DNA from: a virus
Direction: 5' to 3' (one strand)
Length of the DNA: 21,068 nucleotides
IMG/VR virus record: IMGVR_UViG_3300022752_000462
Span: 1-21,068 of that record
Position 1 is the first letter of the stretch. Each line of letters begins with the position of its first letter. Positions 7,501-17,100 of this stretch are shown one piece after another. The translations under genes and the position numbers were made by a program. The notes under the pieces were generated by a model. It searched no databases. It saw only the letters and a program-made list of their open reading frames with translations, and was not told the origin of the DNA.

Positions 7501-9559
7501 TTACGATAGTATTGGAATTAATACTGACCCCAAAAAAGCAAGACCCCTCAAATGGACCAAACAAACACGAGATAGAGTTATTAATGGTGTTTTGTATTCA
7601 AAAGGAAGACCAGATTTAAAATCAAGAAATACACCAACAACAAGAATTATCAAATCGGTATCAAAAAATGATAATATCATATATGTAAATAATGCTTTTC
7701 CATTATTTGTAGAAGATATTGGAAGAGGATTAACAGAAGAATTGAGAGATATTATTATTCTCGACAATAAAACAGTTGACTCTGCATCTGGAACTACAGT
7801 TATTTCTGCTGCATCAACTGTTTCAAATATAACAATTACAAATTCTGGTTCTGGTTATCAAGTTGCAAATCCAACGGTTGCAATTTCTTCGGCATTTATA
7901 ACAAGAAAGGATCCAATTTATAATTGGAAAGGGACTTCTGGAATAACTACAAATTATGAAATAAAATCAATTACTTATGGAAATATTTTTGTTGGTGTTG
8001 GAACAAGCAGTCTTTTGGTTAAAAGTATAGATGGAACTTCTTGGTCGGATAGCAGTATTGGATATGGAAATTCAATAACATTCAATTCTGTTGCATTTGC
8101 AGGAACAAACACATATGTTGCTGTGGGTCAAACTGGAAAAATCATAACAGCAACTGCAATTGGAACTTCAGTATCTTCTTGGATTGAATGTAAATTGACT
8201 AATAGAACTATTGAATTTGTTAGTGACATCGTAACTGATACACCTAGCACATATAATGGTGAATTTAAAGATATTTCTTATTCTTCATCAAAAAATACTT
8301 TTGTTGTTGTTGGTAAAATTTCAAATTATAACCAAATATCTCCAATTTTTACTGCAGTTGGAATTGGATCTACACAATTTTTTGAAAAAAATAAAACAAA
8401 TATAAAAAATCTAAATTCTATTGCAAATAATAATAATATTTTCATTATAGTTGGTGATGATGGAACAATTTATTATTCATTTGATACTGAAAATTGGTCT
8501 GTTGTTGGGGATTTATCAAAACCAACTACTCAAAAATTGAATAAAATTATTTGGGATGGGACAAACTTTGTTGCAGTTGGAAATAATGCAGCAATTATAA
8601 CATCTCAAAATGGAATAAATTGGGTTTTGCAACCTGGTGTAAACATTACAAATAATTTAACAAATATAAACTACTATGATGGTGTTTATGTTGTATTGGA
8701 TGATAATGGCAATTTATATTATTCATTAGATTTATCAAATTGGGAACAAAGATCAACAAATCAATCAAATGCTATTAAAGATTTAATTTTTGTTCCATCA
8801 CTAAGTTATGAAGGAAGATATATTGTAGTTGGTTCTGCTGCAACAATTATGTATTCAGAACCAATTTATAATAGAGCAACAGCAACATCTTCAACCACAA
8901 ACGGTATTGTAACTTCGGTAACAATTACAAATGGTGGATTTGGTTATTCCCAAACAAATGTTCCTCCTGTTATTTTTGAAAGTCCAAAACCAAATAGAGA
9001 GAAGGTTTATTCAATAAAAGCAAAAGGTGATTTTGGAACTATAATTGGTATTAATACAATAGGAATTGGAGCATCTTCTTTAGAATTTAAATTAAAATCA
9101 GAAACTTATGATAATGCCAATCTTGGTATTGGATATTCATCACTTGATAAGTTTGGAGTAACATATAGTCAATTGGAACAAGGTGATTACTTTGTAATTT
9201 TTGATAGTAATGTAACTTCTGGATATGCTTTAACAGGAATAACAACTACTACTGGAATTAGAGTTGGAACAGCAACTTCATTTATTGATGGTCTCTATAG
9301 AGTAGAAAATGTTACAACTCCATCATCTGGCATAGTAACTGTCAGATGTGATTTTGTTCCTGTTAATGGTGGTATAGATAAAGCATTAAATCTTGGAATC
9401 AATACAACTGGATTTTATGGAAGATATACTTGGAGTAAAATATATGATTATCAAAATAGAGCAAGAGAAAATCCAAAAGACTTTGTTGTAAATACAAATG
9501 ATGGATTGTCTGGATTATCCACAGCAGCAGAAATTTATAGAACTCGTGGTTTAATTTAG
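4553..9559 (+). CDS. Large virion structural protein (gp7 position) with GxGY repeats and beta-propeller
   Basis: A 1668-residue structural protein immediately upstream of gp8, where T4 has wedge gene 7 (1032 residues); I see no clear sequence match to gp7, so equivalence is positional. GxGY modules (for example VIDGGSGYAS near 30, TGAGSGYRTDP near 695, TNSGSGYQVANP near 1095, TNGGFGYSQTN near 1458) recur about ten times. Residues about 382-457 form an IDSELMKV...RAYYGT...H module also found in the 2479-residue protein. Residues about 825-940 (VFINDILQKPEESYKI, then IIFNEAPKPNSKCLILYYRG) resemble a motif common in phage tail fibres. Residues about 1125-1440 contain seven evenly spaced (G/N)xFVxVG strands with Asp-box-like SxDGxxW turns, indicating a beta-propeller. 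The C-terminus is YGRYTWSKIYDYQNRARENP with RTRGLI. A gp7-like wedge, arm or peripheral attachment role is inference. Confidence 0.75.
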   Translation: MRTVPGSGAVLKPEFELPFYSVSKIYVIDGGSGYASTNPPKITIQDTVTPVIEGVFYPVISGSSIQSVKVISGGSGYYPISSESQTRIGIGTTSLVESQFVTKEYGAGIIMGVSGGIGSAIFENGYNVAISTTITGISTLIPNASSRIYGFGNPIPSTTSGIGTGATFEVWITYDGSVTGNPISTSIILKDGGRGYGIGNTVSIAGTYLGGTNPTNTLSFKVSKVSSTSIVSAANSTYTGIAGSTIVGVGSGAKFNISRDSLGKISSVEIANGGRYYNVGSQTDGSLTDIISIAGTSIGGSTPADNLYLSPTLLGTDILPKILYVDKLDDNQFKVSGLSTSFDLDIKNYGIGTHSFAYPEPNSSSLITIDNIIQSPLYRRGITLYPSKAIGIGNTIYLRSGISSLTSLDVLMIDSELMKVRSVGIGSTNSVIVDRAYYGTVAAAHTVGAAVTVMRGDFNIVKDTIYFTDPPYGKIGQESLQVNSSFQGRIFSRRFDPGKPSDKNLIIDDISKDFIGKTISVGIKTGTLNSSTKNIISGIDTTSLSLGDVLNLQYTENQYIIRNTVIQSIGVGSITISPNHNVNTGIATTTFNITNLNFVLKSNGESISGLYSNINSKSSINNNPFILLNNVSQISDSDFIIDTEGNNTIKFVSGVPNAGKIVRVAITTGYGYQPLVGASATVSVSAAGTISNIYLTGAGSGYRTDPVISVASTIGSGATITASIGSGGTITSLSIINPGSGYTTAAKPIIKIPIPSNYSNLGVAYANGSSGVGEGAKVSVIVSNGSSITGFTLEDPGYGYKVGEVLKVVGITTNPSVGAGFSEFRMTVQETFTDKFSGFYPGQFVRIDSLAPYFTGKKRKFILTFTYLGTTETFSVRTDPNSDLKVGNNFFVFINDILQKPEESYKIIGSRIIFNEAPKPNSKCLILYYRGSDLDVEQVDPPKTIKEGDSIQIGENILDPYDREQFERVVKKIVSFDSFDTFPYDSIGINTDPKKARPLKWTKQTRDRVINGVLYSKGRPDLKSRNTPTTRIIKSVSKNDNIIYVNNAFPLFVEDIGRGLTEELRDIIILDNKTVDSASGTTVISAASTVSNITITNSGSGYQVANPTVAISSAFITRKDPIYNWKGTSGITTNYEIKSITYGNIFVGVGTSSLLVKSIDGTSWSDSSIGYGNSITFNSVAFAGTNTYVAVGQTGKIITATAIGTSVSSWIECKLTNRTIEFVSDIVTDTPSTYNGEFKDISYSSSKNTFVVVGKISNYNQISPIFTAVGIGSTQFFEKNKTNIKNLNSIANNNNIFIIVGDDGTIYYSFDTENWSVVGDLSKPTTQKLNKIIWDGTNFVAVGNNAAIITSQNGINWVLQPGVNITNNLTNINYYDGVYVVLDDNGNLYYSLDLSNWEQRSTNQSNAIKDLIFVPSLSYEGRYIVVGSAATIMYSEPIYNRATATSSTTNGIVTSVTITNGGFGYSQTNVPPVIFESPKPNREKVYSIKAKGDFGTIIGINTIGIGASSLEFKLKSETYDNANLGIGYSSLDKFGVTYSQLEQGDYFVIFDSNVTSGYALTGITTTTGIRVGTATSFIDGLYRVENVTTPSSGIVTVRCDFVPVNGGIDKALNLGINTTGFYGRYTWSKIYDYQNRARENPKDFVVNTNDGLSGLSTAAEIYRTRGLI

Positions 9560-9560
9560 T

Positions 9561-9568
9561 AATAAATA
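9561..9568 (+). promoter_or_regulatory. Putative late promoter box (AATAAATA) before gp8
   Basis: AATAAATA begins two bases after the TAG stop (9557-9559) and ends 21 bases before the gp8 ATG at 9590. Spacing matches the boxes before 35 and 19422. AATAAATA also occurs by chance inside coding sequence (10984-10991, 13432-13439), so the match alone is weak; the intergenic position and spacing are the main support. Confidence 0.55.
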
Positions 9569-9589
9569 GAAAAAAAGTATACGATTAAA

Positions 9590-11146
9590 ATGTCTGCAAT
9601 TATATCAGATCAATTTAGGATAATGAATGCCGAGACTTTCATAAAAAGTTTTGTTGGTGTTGGAAGTACAGCAAATACTTATTATACTTTTATAGGGCAA
9701 CCAAATGCTTTAAATTCTCAAGCAAATGGTTCATCATCTTGGGGTGATGGGTTGCCTCCATTGGATGGATTTAAGGAAGAGAATGAAATAAAAGAAACTA
9801 TCATTTCTATGAAAAAAGTCACTACAAGTGACGTAAGAAGAATGATAAGAAAAAAAACTTGGGAAAGTGGTTCTACTTATGAAATGTATAGACATGATTA
9901 TACAATTTATAATTTATCTCCAATCACTAATTCTTCTTCATTATATGATGCAAATTATTATGTAATAAATGATGATTTGAGAGTTTATATTTGTTTGCAA
10001 AATGGAGCAGATCCAGAAAATCCAAAAGGAAAACCATCAGTAGATCAACCAGATTTTGTAGATTTGGAACCAAGACCTGCTGGAACAAGTGGTGATGGAT
10101 ATATTTGGAAATATCTTTATACCATTAAACCATCTGAAATTGTAAAATTTGATTCTATTGAATTTATTCCTGTTCCAGAAGATTGGGGAACAGTTGGAGA
10201 AAGCATTTCGACTAAAAATAATGCTATTAATGGAAAAGTACAAATTTTAACTATAACTAATAGAGGTTCTAGTTATAATCCAATTTCAAAAACATTTACA
10301 AATATTCCAATTCTTGGTGATGGGTCTGGAGGAAAAGCAACTGTTGTTGTCGATTCTTTTGGAAAAGTTTCTGATGCTTATGTAACTGATGGTGGAATTG
10401 GTTACACTAAAGGAATTATTCAATTTGAACCAGGAGCACCAGGAATTCCAGACACATTAACAAATGCTGGAACAATTGCTAGTTTTGATGTAATTATTCC
10501 ACCAAAAGGAGGTCATGGATATGATATTTATAGAGAACTTGGTGCTTATAGAGTTTTAGTTTATTCTCGTTATAATACTGATGAAACAAATCCAGACACT
10601 ATTATTGGAAATGATTTTGCTAGAATTGGAATTATCAAAAATCCAACAAAAATAACAAGTGATGTTGAACCACTTGCAATAGCAGAAGTAAGTGCTTTAA
10701 AAGCATTAAAATTGACTGGTGTTGCTACTACATTAACAACTTATGCAGTTGATTCAACAATTACTCAAACAATTAGTACTGGGACTATTGCAATTGGATT
10801 TGTTGCTTCATGGAACAATGTAACAGGTGTTTTGAAATACTATCAACCAGTTGGATTGGCAACAGTTGGTGTTGGATATAAAATTAATGATTTTAGTTCT
10901 ACTGGTTCATCTTTGGTAATAAATGGTGCTGCCTCTGGAACACCATTAAATATTGATACTTCATTTACTGGTATTAGTACAGTAATAAATAATAGGACAT
11001 ATCAACTGGGAAGCAACTTTGTTGCTGGTATTGCATCTGCAGAATATAATAAAAAGTCTGGTGAAATCATTTATATTGATAACAGACCACCAATACCAAG
11101 AGCAGCAAGTCAAAAAGAAGATATCAAAATCGTTTTGGAGTTCTAA
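9590..11146 (+). CDS. gp8: Baseplate wedge protein gp8
   Basis: Homolog of T4 gp8, which dimerises within each of the six baseplate wedges and binds gp7, gp10 and gp6 during wedge assembly. Key matches: SDQFRIMNAETFIKSF at the N-terminus, GDGYIWKYLYTIKPSE near residue 168 (T4 GDGYVWEYLFEIPP), DFARIGIIKNP near 345 (T4 ITNP strand) and the C-terminal GEIIYIDNRPPIPRA near 491 followed by EDIKIVLEF (T4 GEMIYMENRPPI and EINILFTF). At 518 residues it is well over T4's 334. The extra length lies in two places: about 205-345, containing GxGY modules near 222 and 265, and about 355-485, a Thr/Ile-rich beta insert. It follows its own late box and is separated by six bases from the giant downstream gene, so both are probably made together. 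Identification is firm; the role of the inserts is unknown. Confidence 0.92.
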   Translation: MSAIISDQFRIMNAETFIKSFVGVGSTANTYYTFIGQPNALNSQANGSSSWGDGLPPLDGFKEENEIKETIISMKKVTTSDVRRMIRKKTWESGSTYEMYRHDYTIYNLSPITNSSSLYDANYYVINDDLRVYICLQNGADPENPKGKPSVDQPDFVDLEPRPAGTSGDGYIWKYLYTIKPSEIVKFDSIEFIPVPEDWGTVGESISTKNNAINGKVQILTITNRGSSYNPISKTFTNIPILGDGSGGKATVVVDSFGKVSDAYVTDGGIGYTKGIIQFEPGAPGIPDTLTNAGTIASFDVIIPPKGGHGYDIYRELGAYRVLVYSRYNTDETNPDTIIGNDFARIGIIKNPTKITSDVEPLAIAEVSALKALKLTGVATTLTTYAVDSTITQTISTGTIAIGFVASWNNVTGVLKYYQPVGLATVGVGYKINDFSSTGSSLVINGAASGTPLNIDTSFTGISTVINNRTYQLGSNFVAGIASAEYNKKSGEIIYIDNRPPIPRAASQKEDIKIVLEF

Positions 11147-11152
11147 AGAAAA
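11144..11152 (+). promoter_or_regulatory. Purine-rich start context TAAAGAAAA abutting ATG
   Basis: Identical to the nonamer before 2219. Here its first three bases are the gp8 stop codon (11144-11146), so termination of gp8 and initiation of the next gene are nine bases apart. This favours translational coupling and replaces a standard Shine-Dalgarno sequence. Confidence 0.4.
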
Positions 11153-14100
11153 ATGCCACAGAATACTAACCTAAACGTATCTCCATATTTTGATGACTTT
11201 GATGCAAAAAAGGGTTATCAAAGAGTTTTATTTAAACCAGGAACTCCAATCCAAGCAAGAGAACTGACAACTCTTCAATCAATTTTACAAAATCAAGTTG
11301 AAAAGTTTGGAAAACACTTCTTTAAAGAAGGTTCCATGGTTATTCCAGGTCAAATTGGATACGACTCGGAATATAGTTACGTACAAATTGATGATACGCA
11401 TTTGGGAATTCCAGTATCAGCATATATTGATAAATTTGTAGGCAAAAGCATAAAAGGGGAAACAAGCGGTGTTACTGCGGTAGTAGAAAATTATATTACA
11501 AATACAGAATCAGAAAAAAATAATTATACATTATTTGTAAAATATAAGAGTTCTAGTGATACAAATTTTACAAATAAAACTTTTGTTGATGGTGAAAATC
11601 TAATTTCATTAGAAAATGTAGATTACACATTATCTTCAATTAGGGCAAATACATCCTTTGCAACTTCCATTATTTCTGGTTCTGTTGGCAAAGGATCTGC
11701 TGCAAAAATTGAAGAAGGTATATATTTTATTCGTGGATTTTTTATTACTGTTTCAAAGCAAGTAGCAATTTTAGATCAATACACAAATACTCCAACATAT
11801 CGTATTGGTCTTTTGATTGATGAAGAAATTGCAGTAGCATCAAATAATTATAATGATTTATTTGATAACGCTCAAGGATTTTCAAATTATGCTGCCCCAG
11901 GTGCTGATAGATTAAAAATTTCCACAACTTTAATCAAAAAAGAAATTGATGATTTTAATGATCAAGATTTTGTAGAATTGATGAGAGTTGAAAATGGTAG
12001 ATTAACTAAATTTGTAGATAAAACTGATTATAATTTAATTAGGGACGAATTGGCAAGGAGAACTTATGATGAGTCTGGTGATTATTATGTAAAACCTTTT
12101 GATATTTCAGTAAAAGAATCATTAAATGATAGAGTTGGAAATAATGGAGTTTATTATTCAAATCAAAAAACAAAACAAGGAAATACTCCATCAAAAGATC
12201 TTGCTTGTATTTCAATAAGTCCAGGAAAGGCTTATGTTCGTGGATATGAGATTGAAACCATTAGTAATACTATTGTAGATATAGAAAAACCAAGAACAAC
12301 AGAACGATCAGAAAATGCTTCAATTCCATTTAATGTTGGAAGACAAATATTATTAAACAATGTTTATGGTTCTATTAGTGTTGGTTTAACAACACAAGTA
12401 AGTCTTTATGATACTAGAACAGCAACACCAGGATCTTCTTCTGGAACAAAAATTGGAGTTGCTAGACTTTATGACTTAAAATTAAAAAATGTAGCATATT
12501 CAAATGCTTCCACTCAATTTGAAAGTTCACTCTATGATATTCAGACTTATACAACGTTAACAATTAATACTGCTTTAACACAAACTACACCAGCATATAT
12601 TCAAGGAAAAAATAGTGGTGCTAAAGGATATTTGGTTAGTAATGTATCATCATCTACTACTTTAACCTTATACCAAGTTTCTGGATCATTTATAGCAAAC
12701 GAGCAAATAAAAATAAATGGTTTAGATTTTTCTCGCACAATTACATCAGTAAAAGATTATTCTTTAAACGATGTTCATCAGATATATTCTCCTGGTTTTA
12801 CTGCTGATCCAATTTTATCAAAAACATTATCTGTTGCAGAACCAGGAACTCAATTTACCATTACATCTGGCGGTACAGTAACAACTTCAAATCAAAACTT
12901 TTATGTCGGGATTAATGTGGGAGATATTGTATCATATACAAAACAAGGTGAAAGTGTACCTACTTATAATAAAGTTTCTGTTGTTAGTGGATCTTTAAAG
13001 TCTTTAACTGTTGTAGCAACAACTTCTGTTTCTGGTATTTGTTCTGGTTCTCTTCCAGGTTCAACAATTACTGTAAATGATTTTAAAGTAGTATCTTTAA
13101 ATGTTTTAAATACAAAAAATGCATTTTTATATGCACTTTTAAATAACTCAAAAGTTTCAAATCTTGATTTAACAGGATCTGATGTAGTATTCAAAAAATC
13201 TTATAATATTACTGCTGGTGAATTTAGTGATGGTGCTTGGAGTTCGACATTAGAAACAGATACGTCATTAACATTTGAACCATTCGATGAAGAAGATTAC
13301 AATTTAACCTTTGCTGATGGAACTGTAGCAGTATTGGATAATCAAAAATTGGTTCCAAGTGGAAGAACTATATCAATTCAAAATATTACTACAAATTCAG
13401 GTGCAGCAATATTGACTGCTACTCTTAAAAAAATAAATACAAAAACTCGCAAAAAAACGTATAATAGATGCTCTAGTCTAACTATTAATAAAACTTCTTC
13501 TGGTATTTCTACCTCTATAAGTGGATTAAGTACTAGTACTGTTTATGGTTTAAGAATTGAGGATGATGAAATTTCATTAAATGTATGTGATGTGGAATCA
13601 GTTATTGGAATTTTTGAGTCATCTTCTTCTTCAACTCCAACATTACCATCAATCACAATAATCGGATTGAATTCAAATATTTTAAATTCAATTAAAGGTG
13701 AAAAAATAGTTGGCAAAGATACTGGAGCAGTTGCAAGTTTAGTCTCAAATGATGGGACAAATACAATAAAATTTGTTTATTTAAATGAAAATATTTTTTC
13801 TATTGGTGAAACAGTTACGTTTGAAGAATCTCAAATTTCTGGAATTGTTGACTCAATTCAAATTGGAGATAAAAATATTAGAACCAATTTTATTTTAGAT
13901 GAAGGACAGAGATCAGAATATCTTGATTTTTCAAGAATTATCAGAAAACCACAAATTGCTGCACCAACAAAACAAATAACAATCATTTATAATAATTATA
14001 CTATAGATTCATCTGATACTGGTGATTTTGTTGGAGTAAATTCTTATGATAAAGATAGATATGATAATGATATATCATCGGTAGATGGAATATCTTTGAC

Positions 14101-17100
14101 TGATATTATCGATTTAAGACCAAGAGTTGCTCCATATTCTGGTACAAAATCACCATTTGAGTATGAATCAAGAACATTTACTGGGCAAAATTCTACACAA
14201 AATATCTTTGCACAGAGTAAAGCAATAAATTTATCTTATGATTATTATTTACCAAGAATTGATAGATTATTTTTAACAAAAGAAGGATCATTCATTGTAA
14301 ATAAAGGCATCCCATCACTTAAACCAAAAGTTCCAAATAATTTAGATTCTTGTTTGGAAATAGCAACAATTCGTTTACCTGCTTATTTAAATAATTCAAA
14401 AGATGCATCAACATCTTTAGTGCAACACAAACGATATACAATGAAAGATATTTCCAGATTGGAAGATAGACTTTCTAATGTTGAATATTATACATCACTG
14501 TCTTTGCTTGAAACGGATACTCAAAATTTAACAATAAGAGATAGCACAACAAAATTAGATAGATTTAAATGTGGTTTTTTTGTTGATAATTTTAAATCTT
14601 ATAATGGTGGAGAAATAACAAATCTAAACTATAAATCAAGTATTGATACTGCTAATGGATTATTAAGACCAACCCATTATACAACTTCTATAGACTTACT
14701 TTTAGGGTCTGAAGCAGTTATTGGAATCGGTCAAACATCAAATCCAGATGCCGATTTACGTTTTGTTAGTGATTTGGGTTCTCCAAATATAAAAAAAGTT
14801 GGAGATGTTATATGTTTAAATTATTCAGAAGTTGAATATACAAAAAATCAATTTGCTACAAGAAGTGAAAATGTAAATCCATTTAATGTAATTAATTGGA
14901 TTGGTTCAATTCAATTAAATCCATCGAGTGATACTTGGATTGATACAAAAAGATCTGAAAGAACTTATGATATTGAAGGTTCTTATAATTCAAAAATGCA
15001 AGAACTTGGTGTAGATAGCAATACTGGACTTTCACCAATTGATTGGAATTCTTGGGAAAATAACTGGACTGGAACTAATATTTCTAATGGACCATCTTTG
15101 GGAAAAATAGAAACTGGAAATACATCTTCTACAGTAACAAATGATCCAGGCAGTGGTAGAAGATTAGTAACTGACACAACGACAACTGTAACTGATTTTA
15201 TAGAATTTAATGATCAAACAGTAACGACAACAACAAATCAATCCAGACAAGGAATTCAGTTTGGTGTTACTGAAAGATTTGATTCCACCAATCTTGGAGA
15301 TAAAATTATTTCTAGAGAAATTATAAAAACGATGAGATCTAGAAATATTGAAATTATTGCTAAAAGATTAAAACCATCATCAAGAGTTTATGCATTTTTT
15401 GATAATGTTGATGTGACTTCATATGTTGTACCAAAATTAATTGAAGTAACAATGTCCAGTGGAACTTTTACTGCTGGAGAAACAGTAGTTGGATCTTTGG
15501 GTTCAAAAACTATTAGATTTAGACTTGCAACACAAAATCACAAATATGGCCCATATAATTCACCAGAACAAACATTTTCAATAAATCCATATTTACCAGA
15601 AAATTCTTTATCCGATTCATATTCATCAACAACTACAGTATTAAATGTAGATACTGCAAGTTTAGAGTTACAAGCATCATCTGGTTTTTATGGTAGTATT
15701 GCAAAAAATATGCAATTGGTTGGGCAAACCAGTAAAGCAGTCGCAACTATTTCTGATTTACGATTAATCGCAGATGGATCTGGTGTTTTTATTGGTTCAT
15801 TATTTATTCCCGATCCAACAGTTCCATCGACACCATCGTTTAGAACTGGAACAAAAACTTTTGTTTTGACATCAAGTTCAACAAATTCTACAGTAGTTAC
15901 TTCAGATGAAACAACAGCAGAGGTTAATTTTACTTCTGCTGGAACTTTGGATAATGTTGAAAATTCTACACTTAGAATTAGAAATGCAAATGTTGAAAGA
16001 ATTCCACAAACAGATTCTCAAACACTTACTTCATCTACAACTAATTTAGTTTCATCAAATACTTCCACAACAACAACATCAGAATCAAGCAGATGGGTAG
16101 ACCCATTGGCACAATCATTTGAAGTTGCAGATAATAATGGAGTTTATATTACAAAATGTGATATTTTCTTTAAAACAAAAGATACTAAAGGAATTCCAGT
16201 AACACTTCAAATCAGAACGATGCAAACTGGTCTTCCAACGCAAACAATTTTACCATTTGCGGAAGTAACATTAGATCCAAAAGATGTTAAAACATCCGAA
16301 GATGGTACTGTTGCAACTACATTTACTTTCCCCTCCCCAGTTTATCTTGAAAAAACTGGTTCTGGATATTCAATTGTATTGGTTTCTTCTTCTGATTCTT
16401 ATAACGTATGGATTTCAAGAATGGGAGAAACAGATGTATCAACTGTAAATAAACCAGATTCGCAAAAAATTATTGTTTCTAAACAACCAACTCTTGGAGC
16501 ATTATTCAAATCACAAAATGGAGCAACCTGGACTCCATCGGATTTGGAAGATTTGAAGTTTACTTTATATAGAGCAGACTTTGTAACTTCACCAGCATCA
16601 TTTAGATTCTACAATCCAGACTTGAATATTGGCAATAATCAAATTGTAACATTAAGAAAAAATCCATTAAATGCATATTCAAATTCAGCATTAATTGGTT
16701 TAGGTAAGAGTTTATCTTCTTCCGAACAAACTTCATTGGTTATTGGAAATACAATTAGTCAATCATCTAATACTAACTTTACTTCAAATCTTAAATCTCT
16801 TGTTGGTGCAGTTGGAATTGGTTCGACATTAACATTATCAAATGTTGGGTCTGGATTTACAAGTGGAGCAACAGTATATTCAAATATAAGTTTAATCTCA
16901 TTAACAGGATTCGGTCAAAATGCAAAGGTGAATCTTTCTGTTTCTTCTGGTGTAGCAGTTGCTGCAACTATTACTGACGGTGGTTCTGGATATGCTGCTG
17001 GTGATACATTGACTGTAAGTTCTACGGATACAAATAATCTTGGGAAAAATCTTATTTTAACTATTCCAAATAATGTTGGAATTATTTCGGCAGTTAATTC

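Noticed and set aside
7920-8870. Active sialidase enzyme
   Set aside because: Asp-box-like turns and propeller periodicity are present, but no arginine triad or nucleophilic tyrosine could be placed, so only the fold is proposed.
10984-10991. AATAAATA inside gp8 as a late promoter
   Set aside because: Lies within coding sequence about 160 bases from the next start; a chance match is expected in AT-rich DNA.
13432-13439. AATAAATA inside the giant gene as a late promoter
   Set aside because: Deep inside the coding sequence with no gene start nearby.
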